Of a stretch of DNA of 64,000 bases, positions 1 to 9,580 are shown piece after piece. Source of the stretch: Eremothecium cymbalariae DBVPG#7215 (lineage: Eukaryota; Ascomycota; Saccharomycetes; Saccharomycetales; Saccharomycetaceae); the NCBI RefSeq assembly GCF_000235365.1, contig NC_016449.1, positions 124,001 to 188,000 on the forward strand, given 5' to 3'. Numbering within the stretch: the stretch's first letter is position 1; every line of letters begins with the position of its first letter. The translations under genes and the position numbers were made by a program. The notes beneath the pieces are model-generated. The model did not search any database. It saw nothing but the letters and a program-made list of their open reading frames with translations, and was not told the origin of the DNA.

Positions 1-918
1 CAATTCTTCAGAACGTTTTTGCACTTCAAACACATCTGATTTTTTGACCGGTGTACGGCAGCCTTTATGGAAGTCATCGCTATTAATATTCAACAGTGTG
101 AGTTCATCTTCTGTCTCAGTAGTATTGTGAACATTATAGTCATCGTTGTCACTATCACCGCCGTCATGTTCATCAAAGCACTCAAACAGCGTAAGGCGAG
201 CCACGCACTGCCTGAAATCAATTACCGTGTTCTTCACGAACGGCATTATCACCGTTTCGCCCTTAAGGAGAACAAATGACGTTAACGAAGGCTGTTTCAC
301 AAGTATCTTACCTGTAGAATTCCCGGAACTCACAGTACTGCATTTGGATTCCAGCACTAGCTCAAATATATCCACAGAGCCCACCCTTTTCACGAGCTCA
401 TACTGTAGCCGTCGAGGAAAACAAACTACCAATCCATTTGTACCAGTACACGCCAATTTTACCTGGTTCTTCTGCGGTAAATACGAGATAACCGCATGCT
501 GCCTAGATACATTCCTACCCCGAGGTAGACGCACATCACAAACAGACCCCTGCCGTCCTACACTCAACACCGATGGCTTTGTCGGATCCAAAACAATTTC
601 AACACACCTCTGACGGCCCAGTACACATTCTGCCTTCTCATGCTCATGCTCCGCCACTCCATCGCTCAAAACATAACTGCTCTCCTGAGTCCTTACTGGC
701 GACGAAGATCTCCCAACAGTAGATGAAGGGTTTGGTGTAGGATACTCCCTCTCAACCATCTTCACGTCTGCACCCTTCACCCAACCCCCGCCTTTCTTCA
801 TCCTCTTAGGCGATCCCGCCTCCGACCAACCCCCATAGGATTCATCTCCATCTCCATTTACCAAACATCTCAAACTACCACTCCCAATCGGCGATGAAGG
901 TAGAAAATGCCCTGACAT
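1..918 (-). CDS. TOS4/PLM2: FHA-domain transcription factor of the Tos4/Plm2 family (partial, C-terminus off the window)
   Basis: The frame stays open from an ATG at 916-918 to the left edge, giving 306 codons with no stop. Residues about 110-200 form a forkhead-associated (phosphothreonine-binding) domain; visible hallmarks are SVGRQGSVCDVRLP followed by NVSRQHAVISY. The N-terminal 100 residues are Ser/Gly/Pro-rich and low complexity, and an acidic stretch follows the FHA domain. In S. cerevisiae Tos4 and Plm2 are G1/S-expressed chromatin-bound factors of the DNA damage response. Each lies divergent to an RPL37 copy there, and the same head-to-head arrangement is seen here, so this is probably the single pre-duplication ancestor of both. 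The upstream region has MCB and SCB-like sites, fitting control by SBF/MBF. The family assignment is firm; choosing between TOS4 and PLM2 is not meaningful in a non-duplicated genome. Confidence 0.85.
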   Translation of the reverse strand, partial: MSGHFLPSSPIGSGSLRCLVNGDGDESYGGWSEAGSPKRMKKGGGWVKGADVKMVEREYPTPNPSSTVGRSSSPVRTQESSYVLSDGVAEHEHEKAECVLGRQRCVEIVLDPTKPSVLSVGRQGSVCDVRLPRGRNVSRQHAVISYLPQKNQVKLACTGTNGLVVCFPRRLQYELVKRVGSVDIFELVLESKCSTVSSGNSTGKILVKQPSLTSFVLLKGETVIMPFVKNTVIDFRQCVARLTLFECFDEHDGGDSDNDDYNVHNTTETEDELTLLNINSDDFHKGCRTPVKKSDVFEVQKRSEEL

Positions 919-1336
919 ACCCTTTCCCCTGTCTTTTTAAGCCAAACCAAACCGTCTCTTGTTGTTGCAGCCAGACCGTAAAATATTAAAAATTAATTAA
1001 AATAAAAAGAAAATTCCTTCTAAAATACAAATCCTGTAAGCTGGTATACTATTCTGCCGTTTCTCTGGTACCTAATATCTTCTCTTTCTCATCCACAGCA
1101 ACTATAATGATCGAACCTACTCTAGTACTATGAGATTAGAGGGAAAGAGACCTTATTTCCCCCACTAACGCTACATTACACACCACGATATTCCCGACAA
1201 ACAAAAACCAAATGTTTTCGCTGGTCTAAAAACTACCATATAGAGCTACATAACACACGATCTGTCGCCATCACAGCCTAGTTGCATACTAAACAAACCT
1301 TTTAATGGGTCCGGTTTTGATACTATACTTATAAAA

Positions 1337-1342
1337 ACGCGT
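1337..1342. promoter_or_regulatory. MCB element (ACGCGT)
   Basis: An exact MluI cell-cycle box sits about 420 bp upstream of the TOS4/PLM2 ATG. MCB sites bind MBF (Mbp1-Swi6) and drive G1/S transcription; TOS4 and PLM2 are known SBF/MBF targets in S. cerevisiae. Function here is inferred from the motif and gene identity. Confidence 0.55.
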
Positions 1343-1412
1343 TATATATAACTTAAGTATGTACGGTTTAGAGGGAAACGCAGGTTTGGAAAAATACGCC
1401 AAATGGATTACT

Positions 1413-1429
1413 TTTCGCGTCGCGTCGCG
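1413..1429. promoter_or_regulatory. SCB-like / CGCG cluster
   Basis: TTTCGCG at 1413-1419 reads CGCGAAA on the other strand, matching the SCB consensus CRCGAAA. It runs directly into two further CGCG cores (TCGCGTCGCG). With the MCB at 1337 this forms a compact G1/S control region for TOS4/PLM2. It could equally serve other CGCG-binding proteins. Confidence 0.45.
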
Positions 1430-1464
1430 TTATGGAATTCACGTGATGTATGACTGCTCATTTG

Positions 1465-1500
1465 AACCCGTACATTATCTTAAATGTGCACCCGTACATC
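1465..1500 (+). promoter_or_regulatory. Two tandem Rap1-type sites of the RPL37 promoter
   Basis: AACCCGTACATT (1465-1476) and GCACCCGTACATC (1488-1500) both match the Rap1 consensus ACACCCRYACAY. They are in the same orientation, 23 bp apart, about 260-295 bp upstream of the RPL37 ATG. Paired Rap1 sites at this distance are the classic architecture of yeast ribosomal protein promoters. Confidence 0.8.
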
Positions 1501-1759
1501 CATCATGCCTGTGATGAAAAATTCCAACCATATTTGCGTGGGGCGAGAGTCCTCCCACGCAAAACCTCGGCGGACTGCTTCATGGAATTACCATCCGCAC
1601 ACCACATATGTTCTCCCGTTTGGGCGCCACCTGCTCCCTCTGGCTGGTTTCTCGTAAGCCCGCGGTATTTGGTTAAAACTTTTCCATCTCTTATTACAGA
1701 CTGCACTATCTCTTGATTAGCGTTAGTTAATAGAAAGGATATAGCAACAAGAAGCAAAC

Positions 1760-2371
1760 ATGGGTAGTATGTGCATAGATGAACTTGTTATTTCAAGAAG
1801 GATATTGTTTGGATTTCGAGGGCATTTTTGGTTTTGAACGGATTTGGTGATTGAAAGAGAGAGAGAGAGGTGGAGGTTTGGAATTGGAAAATTAGGTGTA
1901 TTGAAATATGGGTTAGGACGAGTGTAATGGTCATGTGTTAAAATAAAAGGACTAGGATAAGATGTGGTGGGAAGTTTTAATGTTGCAGGTCAGCAGCGCT
2001 GACTGCTGACCTGCAACATTGGTGGATGATGATGGGATCCTCTGAAGAGTCTGCAATACGTTTCCTTCTGTTTGAGAAAAGTGAATTTGATACTAACTAT
2101 ATGTTTTACAGAGGGTACTCCATCCTTTGGTAAGCGTCACAACAAGTCTCACACTTTGTGTAACAGATGTGGTCGTCGTTCTTTCCACATTCAAAAGAAA
2201 ACCTGTTCTTCCTGTGGGTACCCAGCTGCTAAGATGAGATCTTACAACTGGGCTACGAAGGCTAAGAGAAGAAGAACCACTGGTACCGGTAGGATGAGAT
2301 ATTTGAAGCACGTTGCTAGAAGATTCAAGAACGGTTTCCAAACTGGTGAGGCTAAGCCTCAATCTGCCTGA
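1760..2371 (+). CDS. RPL37: 60S ribosomal protein eL37 (two exons)
   Basis: The coding sequence is join(1760..1766, 2112..2371), 88 aa, the usual length. Exon 1 is only seven bases (ATGGGTA); the junction codon AAG is completed by AG at 2112-2113, giving the conserved start [16 protein letters not shown]. The zinc-ribbon cysteines (CNRC and CSSC) are intact and the Arg/Lys-rich C-terminus contacts rRNA. eL37 is a small zinc-binding protein of the large subunit. Splice signals are GTATGT at 1767, TACTAAC at 2091-2097 and CAG at 2109-2111. S. cerevisiae RPL37A/B carry an intron at the equivalent place. A single reading frame begun upstream of 2112 would give a false N-terminus. Confidence 0.97.
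1767..2111 (+). other. Spliceosomal intron of RPL37
   Basis: A 345-nt intron: 5' site GTATGT (1767-1772), branch point TACTAAC (2091-2097), 3' site CAG (2109-2111). The branch A lies only about 15 nt from the 3' splice site. It contains a GA-repeat (about 1855-1869) and a perfect 18-bp inverted repeat at 1979-2020. Confidence 0.95.
1979..2020 (+). repeat. Perfect 18-bp hairpin in the RPL37 intron
   Basis: AATGTTGCAGGTCAGCAG (1979-1996) is followed after a six-base loop CGCTGA by its exact reverse complement (2003-2020). Two flanking T/G positions could extend the RNA stem with wobble pairs. It lies 71 bases before the branch-point motif, in the stretch between 5' splice site and branch point. 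It may shorten the effective distance between the splice signals or bind a regulator; only the structure is seen. Confidence 0.9.
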
Positions 2372-2553
2372 ATACGTTTTTTGAGGTAACGATTATACGT
2401 TAATATATATATATACACTTATTTGTTACTATTAGTTACTCCAAAAATGCGCAGCGTAGCAGCATCTATTATAATATAGTCAAAAAACCAAAAAAACAAT
2501 CAAGTGACTGTACTTTTTGCGAATTGATTTGTTTTCGTTTTGGAGTTCTTCAT

Positions 2554-4659
2554 TCATTGTTCGGGAACCATAGATAGGTATAGTGCGTCAGCATCTTCCA
2601 TTGAGGTGATGCTGTCAAGGACAAACTTGGCCAGTTCTCGACAGTTGTAATCGTATCCGGCGTTGAATTGGCGTTCACAGTGGATGATATCCTCTTTGAG
2701 GAGCTCTTCCGATATGAAGCTAGCATGATGGTTACCTTGGAAAGCATCTTCGTAGTAGTCCATTTGTTCTTGCAATTTCAACTTGCGAAATGGATCCACG
2801 AGAAGGGCTTTCTCTTGAAGATCTTCTGTAGGGTCTCCGTTGCTCATGTGACCAAATACAATACGCCACAAGCACACCACAAGGTCATCTTGTGTGTCCT
2901 TTAGCAACTTTGCAGGCTCGTCGAGTTGTTTCCACATGTGGTAAAGTAGCCTGATCAATTCGTTTATCAGGGTGTTACGAATGTCTGCGTTTTCGGACTC
3001 GATGCCGAGACACTGGATTAGCATGAATTCTTGTTCCCTGCATAGAAGTTTAACAGTCTGGCTCAGAAGGTCGGCATGGGATATGGAAGTACTGTAACGT
3101 GTCAATAGCATTTGAAATGTTACTACCACATTCAACTGCATGGTTAGGCAACATCCTTCTGCTTGCTCTTTACATTGGCGGCTCAATTCAGGAAACTCCT
3201 CGTAAATAACCTCTGGTATGCTTTGTACAATTTTGTTATCGACTAGATTTTCCAGCAAATAGGCGTTGGAATTGTCTCCTATGCAGCGTATCAATCCAGA
3301 TATGTTGTACTTCGGGAGTAAGTGTAGATTGTCGTTGTTGATTACATTTTCGTTACTTACCTGGCGGTTCCAAATGTGAAATAGCTTGCCTATTACTGAA
3401 TCCCACCACTGGGAAGTCGCTAGATCGGTAGGAAGTTCAAGTTGTGTAAGGCCGTATATAATCTCCACAGTGTTGTATACAACGTTTAAAATGGGCCTGT
3501 ATGATATCGTCAACGACAATTGAATAACTTTCGTAAGATTTTGCCAAATAGTTCCATCAAAAAATAACTGCTGATGCGCAGAACTTCTTACCAGCAGTAT
3601 TTTGATGCACAATTCCATCACGTCGAAGCAATAGAGCACCGCCAGAATATCCAAAAATTCATATTGGAAACTCTTGGGCTTCACACCTAGCTCTAAAGGC
3701 GAATCATGCAATGGCTTCTTTAACAAATGCTGATAGGTAATAACTAAATCGGATATGAATTGAAACATATCTTTCAACACTGTAATATGGACTGCACTAG
3801 GGCGAAACTCGATTGCTTGATACATGCATGACACTAGAAATGGAACCGCGAACTTGCAATCCTTCCCACTTGCTATTGTTCGAATTAGAATTGCCAAATT
3901 CTCTAACGTCTTGTCGACCAGCTTATCCAGCGACATCGTACCTTTCATCTGGAATAACAGCTTTTGAATTGGCCTCCCAAGAGGCTCACCATTTGATATA
4001 TGCAAAACATTGTTGACATCCCTGATGCTGTCAACATGTTCCAAGCAAATATGATCAAGGATATCAAAAACGGTGATATTGCATCCTGGAAGTTTATGCT
4101 GTATTAGTGTATCTACAAACAATGAAGAATCATCAGGGATGATTCTGTGATGATCCAATGTAACATATTCTTGAACCAGCTCATTTTCTATCTTCCTCTT
4201 TTTAACCGATTCAGCTTGTGCGGTATTCGTCTGTGTTTGTTGTAACGGTAGGTTTGCTGCCTGGAATTTCGTCAACTGACGCTTTTCCAACAGTAAGAAC
4301 TTCTTCTCGTCTTCAACCCTCTGCAATTCTTCCTTCAGCTTATTCAACTCATGCAGATGGACCTGCCGTAATTGCTCTTCCTTATTTAGCAATCTTTGGT
4401 GTTCTTGTTCCTTCTCTTTTTCAAGTAACTGCAACTTATCTCGAAGCATACCTGACTCACCACGAGCCTTCATTAGTGCCTGTTCCACCTCATCGGCCTC
4501 TTCATCGACTACCGACTTATCGGAATCACGCTTCTGAGTACTAGCATTCTGAGATGTAGCAACCGCCCCACATTGTGCGACTTGTAAAGCCTTCGGTGGC
4601 TTGTTTGCTAGCTCCAAAATATCATAATCACTATCCTCATCACTCCAACCTGAATTCAT
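2554..4659 (-). CDS. LCD1: DNA damage checkpoint protein Lcd1/Ddc2 (ATRIP homologue)
   Basis: The 701-aa product (S. cerevisiae Lcd1 is 747 aa) starts at the ATG at 4657-4659. An in-frame GTG four codons upstream was not used. The N-terminal acidic segment MNSGWSDEDSDYDILEL precedes a long coiled coil (about residues 55-140, heptad-rich Leu/Glu/Lys) and a Lys/Arg patch KKRK. The conserved RIIPDDSSLFV motif begins the helical-repeat C-terminal region, which ends with ADALYLSM. Lcd1 is the obligate partner of Mec1 (ATR), bringing it to RPA-coated single-stranded DNA. It sits next to RPL37 and the FHA factor, as on S. cerevisiae chromosome IV. An MCB site lies 54 bp upstream of the ATG. Confidence 0.93.
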   Translation of the reverse strand: MNSGWSDEDSDYDILELANKPPKALQVAQCGAVATSQNASTQKRDSDKSVVDEEADEVEQALMKARGESGMLRDKLQLLEKEKEQEHQRLLNKEEQLRQVHLHELNKLKEELQRVEDEKKFLLLEKRQLTKFQAANLPLQQTQTNTAQAESVKKRKIENELVQEYVTLDHHRIIPDDSSLFVDTLIQHKLPGCNITVFDILDHICLEHVDSIRDVNNVLHISNGEPLGRPIQKLLFQMKGTMSLDKLVDKTLENLAILIRTIASGKDCKFAVPFLVSCMYQAIEFRPSAVHITVLKDMFQFISDLVITYQHLLKKPLHDSPLELGVKPKSFQYEFLDILAVLYCFDVMELCIKILLVRSSAHQQLFFDGTIWQNLTKVIQLSLTISYRPILNVVYNTVEIIYGLTQLELPTDLATSQWWDSVIGKLFHIWNRQVSNENVINNDNLHLLPKYNISGLIRCIGDNSNAYLLENLVDNKIVQSIPEVIYEEFPELSRQCKEQAEGCCLTMQLNVVVTFQMLLTRYSTSISHADLLSQTVKLLCREQEFMLIQCLGIESENADIRNTLINELIRLLYHMWKQLDEPAKLLKDTQDDLVVCLWRIVFGHMSNGDPTEDLQEKALLVDPFRKLKLQEQMDYYEDAFQGNHHASFISEELLKEDIIHCERQFNAGYDYNCRELAKFVLDSITSMEDADALYLSMVPEQ

Positions 4660-4712
4660 ATTCACAAACACGACGAAGCAACACTCTGATAACTGATTCT
4701 TAATCCTGTTCT

Positions 4713-4718
4713 ACGCGT
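4713..4718. promoter_or_regulatory. MCB element (ACGCGT) upstream of LCD1
   Basis: An exact MCB lies 54 bp upstream of the LCD1 ATG. This matches the common G1/S regulation of replication and checkpoint genes in yeasts; direct MBF control is inferred. Confidence 0.5.
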
Positions 4719-4952
4719 AACTTTGCAGTAGACTTAAAACGACTGGCGAGAAAAAGGAACACTTGAAATGAGACATTAAATGGTAAAACTTTACACAGCA
4801 TTAAGGTACAGCATTAGTTTACCATGGAACAGAAGCGCTCATTGGATATATATAATTCAATCAAACTCACATATGTAATTATACTTGATGGTTCAAGCCC
4901 CCCTGCCTCTTAGATCAAGTATCATTAGGGTACGCTAGTCACGCACCGTTAT

Positions 4953-4964
4953 GATCACGTGATC
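4953..4964. promoter_or_regulatory. GATCACGTGATC palindrome (Cbf1-type E-box)
   Basis: A perfect 12-bp palindrome built on the Cbf1 core TCACGTGA. The identical 12-mer recurs upstream of TAF2 (29684-29695). It lies 359 bp upstream of the EMG1 ATG. Confidence 0.5.
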
Positions 4965-5322
4965 ACTTGTTATATGAGCTTTCATACACTCTTGCAGTAC
5001 AAGAGTTAATTCTACAACTTACCATGCAATTCAAAAATGCCTATCATCATCAAATAATGAAACAATTAGATGGGCCTGGCCCTTTGGATCGAGAATATTA
5101 TCATGTTTAAGGCACATCATGTTCGTTTAATCTATATGATCTATCTCGTATACGATTATTATTAGGATGAAAAATTTTAGTTGAATTTTCGTTTCTGTCT
5201 CCAGCTCATCTCATTTTGTAATATAGATTCCTGGTCAAAAGCAAGGGTATATGGATATATATATATTCGTTTTTATATATTATCCTATTCCAGATTATTA
5301 ATTCCGCAATTAGGGTTCCAAA

Positions 5323-6084
5323 ATGGTCGAAGATTCCAAGGTTAGAGATGCATCAAAAATTAATAGTCAAAGAAAAGCGTTACCTGCTTCATTGGTTCCA
5401 CAAGCTCCGCCAGTACTAACTTCGAAGGATAAAACAACTCAGAGGCTGATCGTTGTTTTAAGTCAAGCGTCTTTGGAAACACAGAAGATTTCTTCTGGTG
5501 GTCCTGGCGGCGATAAATTTGCGTTGCTGAATTGCGATGATCATCAAGGTTTACTAAAGAAAATGGGTAGAGATATCAGTGAGGCAAGACCGGATATCAC
5601 ACATCAGTGTCTGTTAACATTACTGGATTCTCCAATAAATAAAGCCGGTAAACTTCAAGTATACATTCAGACCAGTCGAGGGGTATTGGTGGAGGTTAAT
5701 CCTACGGTACGTATTCCAAGAACTTTTAAAAGGTTTTCAGGACTAATGGTCCAATTGTTGCATAAATTTTCTATTAGATCAGTTAATTCTGAAGAGAAGC
5801 TGTTGAGAGTCATCAAAAATCCAATAACTGATCACTTACCTACAAAATGCCGTAAGGTGACGCTATCCTTTGACGCACCTGTGGTCAGGGTGCAAGATTA
5901 TGTTGAAAAGCTGGATTCGGACGAGAGTATATGTGTATTTGTTGGTGCTATGGCAAGAGGTAACGATGTATTTGCAGATGAATTTATTGATGAGAAGGTA
6001 GGATTGTCTAACTATCCATTGTCAGCCTCTGTGGCATGTTCTAAATTTTGCCATGGCTGTGAGGATACATGGAAGATTTTGTAG
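5323..6084 (+). CDS. EMG1: 18S rRNA pseudouridine N1-methyltransferase Emg1/Nep1
   Basis: A 253-aa protein, the same length class as S. cerevisiae Emg1 (252 aa), beginning [10 protein letters not shown] at an ATG. Highly conserved blocks include [19 protein letters not shown], the [12 protein letters not shown] segment and the [17 protein letters not shown] segment. The C-terminal SPOUT-fold signature is FVGAMARG, then [18 protein letters not shown], which forms the knotted SAM-binding site. The enzyme methylates a hypermodified pseudouridine in 18S rRNA and is required for 40S assembly in the nucleolus. Divergent to LCD1; S. cerevisiae separates these onto chromosomes XII and IV. Confidence 0.97.
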   Translation: MVEDSKVRDASKINSQRKALPASLVPQAPPVLTSKDKTTQRLIVVLSQASLETQKISSGGPGGDKFALLNCDDHQGLLKKMGRDISEARPDITHQCLLTLLDSPINKAGKLQVYIQTSRGVLVEVNPTVRIPRTFKRFSGLMVQLLHKFSIRSVNSEEKLLRVIKNPITDHLPTKCRKVTLSFDAPVVRVQDYVEKLDSDESICVFVGAMARGNDVFADEFIDEKVGLSNYPLSASVACSKFCHGCEDTWKIL

Positions 6085-6581
6085 TTATTGACTTTCTTTA
6101 AACTAGTAGTCCATAATCATGAACTGATATTACGAAGGGAGGTTAAGGTCCAGAATATTTTAAATTTTAATGAATGACTCCACATGTACTTCCTGAAGTT
6201 TGTTATGTGTAGAGAGGAGATCATCATTGTAGAACGAGCATTCTTTTGCAGATCACGGCGCGTTAACCTTGAAAAGAATATGTTTACCAACGAATGGCTT
6301 TTCCCCAAATCCTTCATTTAAAGAAATGGACTGTTGCTGGATGATATTCAGCCACCCCCTATGTTCAAAGGCTTGGGAGTGTGGTATCTTGAATCTTGAG
6401 ATATATCTTGGAATTGTTGCTCGCGGATCATAATCGCGTGACGGTTTCATTTGCGTTTCATAGCGGGTACGTCATGAAACGCATGGATGTATAATATATA
6501 TAGTGTAGAGCCCATGATAATTCTAGCGTTGTTATGTATCGAATGAATGGTTGAGACGAATGAACAGATATAGTCCAAACT
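6085..6581. other. EMG1-PRM1 intergenic region
   Basis: About 500 bases without a gene; two small reading frames on the minus strand are unconvincing. The right third holds a cluster of pheromone-response-like elements and TATA-rich sequence ahead of PRM1. Confidence 0.7.
6443..6481. promoter_or_regulatory. Cluster of three near-consensus pheromone response elements
   Basis: Three copies of the TGAAAC core occur in 39 bp: GGTTTCA (6443-6449), CGTTTCA (6454-6460) and TGAAACG (6475-6481). The Ste12 consensus is TGAAACA, so each differs in the last base. The cluster lies 100-140 bp upstream of PRM1, a pheromone-induced gene in S. cerevisiae. Confidence 0.45.
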
Positions 6582-8630
6582 ATGACTTATACTAAACCAT
6601 ATCTAGAGCTGCGAGAACGGTTATCTCAAATCTGGATTAATCGCTACACATTGCTTTTACTTCTGTGTCTTGTAAAGCTGCTGTTGTTTGCGAAGAGCCT
6701 TCATAATTCGTTAAATCAGTCTGAAGAATATATACTAGATCATTGTTTCACAATTGACCATTATTACAACACGTTGAGGAATGGTACCCCTCATTATATG
6801 GGCAAGATAGGGAACTACTTAATCACAAAGTCACTGGAGGGATCGGTAGATGGCCTATTGGCATTGTTATCCCTACTAGTTTTAGCTAGTGAGGCGATCA
6901 TTGTCTTCATGATTGAGCTATGGCTAGGAACTTATGCATGTTTACTTGTGAGCGCTGTCCATGGTGCTGTCGACGTGGCTACGAATGCTACGGAAAAAAT
7001 ACTGGGGGTGGTTAATTCCACAGTGATCCATGCTGCTAATGACCTAGATAATGGATTAGATGGGCTTTCAAAAATAATTAACAAGGTTCTGAAGGCTACA
7101 ACAAAGATAGGGGCACTAGTCACCGATAGTGACGATGATGATGACGGCGGTAATGCTGCGGATCATATTAAAAAAGTTAATTTAACTATAGCAGGATTGA
7201 GGAACTTACAAATACCGTCATCAGTTAATGACAAGTTACAGTCGTTATCTGGAAAGACACCTGATTTCGAAACACTGAAGAATAAAACCAAACAATTGGT
7301 TTCTGTCCCATTTAAGACGATTAGGACGGAAATTAAAAATGTTAACACTACGGGCATGCTTAAGAACAAAGAACTAGTTTCGATACCGCCTATAAATATT
7401 GATGATAGTAGCGGTGGTATCTGCAGTGCCCATCAACCAGATATCGAAAAATTGTACGCAGTATTTAACGATGTGCTCAAGTATACATTGATCGTATTTA
7501 TCGTTGTATTGGTAATTGGCGCCCTGATTGTTCTAGTGCCTGCAGCCTGGCAAGAATACAGGCAATGGAGCAGACTTGCAGAGATGCGGGAAAGAGCCGA
7601 AGTGACAGAGAAATTTAGACATCGTAATCCATTTGAGGGCAGCGATGACGACAGTTCAGATAGTACTCTACCAGAGGGTAGAGATGTGATTGAATGTTAC
7701 CAGGGAGTCTTCCATAGAATCCCGACAGTGATTGGTGAATGGATCGGAAAGACTGTAGGGAGAACTCCCAGACAAAAAAAAGAAGTCCAGTGGTTCATGG
7801 CATATATCATGTCTCCAAGAGCATTGATAGTATTTGCAATTGCGATGGCAGGTATTCTAGTTTGCGTTTGCCAGCTCCTTATGATCCACGCAATTTCACG
7901 AAAACTTCACAGTGACAGCACTAAACAGATGCTTTCAAATATGCAGTCAGACACTCATGAATATGTATCGCGAGACATGTCAAAATGGGTAAGCAGCACA
8001 AATGACTACATAAACGGAACAGAAAACTCAATTAACGATGAGATGTTCGGTTGGATCAGCTCGGCAACAACCTCTGTAAACTCAACAGTAAACACCATTT
8101 TAGAAGACATTGATAGCACTGTGTCCAGCGCCTTCAACGGAACCATACTATACAAGCCAATGAATGCAGTAGTGGCGTGTGTAATTGGAAATAAACTACG
8201 TGCCTTGGAGAAAGCCTTAACATGGGTGCATGACAAAGCACATGTGTCGTTGCCACGTATAAATGGAGATGAGCTTAATTCGGCAGTCACCGACGTGTCC
8301 TTGTCGCCAGACCCTGATTCCGATACTCACGTCAAAGTCTACTCTAGAGTGAATAACAATAAATCCAAATTGGAAACTTCGCTGGCTAAATTCACAGTAA
8401 CCCTATCCCACTCTATTGAAACAATCCTGGAACAATACAAAAACTTGGTTAAAACTGAGCTCTTCATCGCACTAGCAATTCTAGGTGTATGGCTTATTCA
8501 AACCCCAATTGCGGCTTGCATCCTATATTACAAACGACTCCATACATTCCCCACATCGCCTGCCTCATCATATTATCCTCATCGCTTTTGTCACGATCAT
8601 CACCAACCTGTTACGTTTTCAGGAACCTAA
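6582..8630 (+). CDS. PRM1: Plasma membrane fusion protein Prm1
   Basis: A 682-aa multi-pass membrane protein (S. cerevisiae Prm1 is 661 aa). Hydrophobic segments are visible near residues 20-38, 88-125, 298-325, 408-435 and 620-645. Between them are extracellular stretches with many N-glycosylation sequons (for example NAT, NST, NGT, NTT) and the family's conserved N-terminal cysteine-containing segment DHCFTIDHYYN. Prm1 acts at the contact zone of mating cells and stabilises plasma membrane fusion; it works as a disulphide-linked dimer. Next to SKG3/CAF120, as on S. cerevisiae chromosome XIV (YNL279W-YNL278W). The C-terminal 25 residues are His/Pro/Ser-rich and poorly conserved. PRE-like sites upstream fit pheromone induction. 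Confidence 0.93.
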   Translation: MTYTKPYLELRERLSQIWINRYTLLLLLCLVKLLLFAKSLHNSLNQSEEYILDHCFTIDHYYNTLRNGTPHYMGKIGNYLITKSLEGSVDGLLALLSLLVLASEAIIVFMIELWLGTYACLLVSAVHGAVDVATNATEKILGVVNSTVIHAANDLDNGLDGLSKIINKVLKATTKIGALVTDSDDDDDGGNAADHIKKVNLTIAGLRNLQIPSSVNDKLQSLSGKTPDFETLKNKTKQLVSVPFKTIRTEIKNVNTTGMLKNKELVSIPPINIDDSSGGICSAHQPDIEKLYAVFNDVLKYTLIVFIVVLVIGALIVLVPAAWQEYRQWSRLAEMRERAEVTEKFRHRNPFEGSDDDSSDSTLPEGRDVIECYQGVFHRIPTVIGEWIGKTVGRTPRQKKEVQWFMAYIMSPRALIVFAIAMAGILVCVCQLLMIHAISRKLHSDSTKQMLSNMQSDTHEYVSRDMSKWVSSTNDYINGTENSINDEMFGWISSATTSVNSTVNTILEDIDSTVSSAFNGTILYKPMNAVVACVIGNKLRALEKALTWVHDKAHVSLPRINGDELNSAVTDVSLSPDPDSDTHVKVYSRVNNNKSKLETSLAKFTVTLSHSIETILEQYKNLVKTELFIALAILGVWLIQTPIAACILYYKRLHTFPTSPASSYYPHRFCHDHHQPVTFSGT

Positions 8631-9580
8631 TGAAGAAAGCTCTTCGAGAGATAGCCGTTATATATTACGTAATAATTTTTTCCTAAACTTTCTCGAGACA
8701 CTCTACTCTATATAGTATAAGTCATACTTTCGACCACCTTTTTGCCCACAAAAACCTGAACAAGGCATATATTCTATTCAGTATGAGACGTATATTACTT
8801 ATAGGCGTCGTTTGCATTGCCACACAGGTCGGCATTTGTATGTCCGTTTCTTTTTGAAAAAGCTTGTCAATATTCTGAAGTGCTATTAATATATATCTAT
8901 CTTTTGCCTACGACAGGAAATTGCTGGCAACCTTTTCAAGGAAGCTTTCTGCCAAATAAGGCTTCGAGGAAGGGCCTTTGTATATTAGCAGCCACAATAA
9001 CTTGCAGATTAATGCACACCTTTTGTATTCACCCACACTATGGGTTGTGTGTGGAAATTTTATTATACATAACTTACTACATTTAACCACACTGTGCTAC
9101 TGCAAAAAGTACCAAAGCACTGTAGTCTAGTGGTAGCAGTAATGGGTAAGCAGGCCCCCTCCGTGTATTGATATATAATATTTTTAGACAGATCACTTCG
9201 ATACTTAAACCTTTAATCCATCATCAGCAACAATCATTTTGCTCCGTTCCCCACTCTTACCGCATTCGATCATACCGAGCAATCTTTGGTAGTGGTTAAA
9301 TCACGGAACCTCTGAGGCTTACCACACGAAAAGGGGTATTGTTCGAACGTCACGTCATCTTACAAACTACTAATTTTCCTTCACGGGTTTTTTTGAAGTG
9401 AATATTTACCACACGCAGCAGTTGGAATAGCAAATCATCACGGGCGTCAACTGCCATTTGTTGCACGAAGCAGAATACTTCATCCTCAGTTTCTAGCTCA
9501 TCGTCGTCTACATTTACAAAGATATTTAGTCACGCTAGTGAATCATCTGCGATAAGGAACATCTTGTACATCAGACGTTC
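8631..9580. other. PRM1-SKG3/CAF120 intergenic region
   Basis: About 950 bases. I see no convincing gene: the reading frames here lack ATG starts or recognisable content. A short tRNA A-box-like string (TAGTCTAGTGG, about 9125-9135) has no matching B-box or acceptor stem. Confidence 0.65.

Larger units (their letters stand above)
919..1759. other. Divergent promoter region between TOS4/PLM2 and RPL37
   Basis: About 840 bases without a credible gene. Small reading frames on both strands around 1450-1757 overlap the Rap1 sites and look like chance. The left half belongs to TOS4/PLM2 (MCB/SCB sites) and the right half to RPL37 (Rap1 sites, then a T-rich stretch). Confidence 0.75.
4660..5322. 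other. Divergent promoter region between LCD1 and EMG1
   Basis: About 660 bases with no gene. It contains ACGCGT at 4713-4718 near LCD1, the 12-bp palindrome GATCACGTGATC at 4953-4964, and an AT-rich TATATATA-containing stretch just before EMG1. Confidence 0.75.

Noticed and set aside
1450..1757. Small overlapping reading frames on both strands
   Set aside because: They coincide with the two Rap1 sites and RPL37 promoter and have no family features.
9120..9180. tRNA-like A-box (TAGTCTAGTGG)
   Set aside because: No B-box GGTTCGANNCC at the right distance and no acceptor-stem pairing on either side; at best a chance match or decayed relic.
9290..9360. Second tRNA-like stretch with TGTTCGAACG
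   Set aside because: The B-box-like string is imperfect and no cloverleaf can be drawn with the upstream TGGTAGTGGTT.
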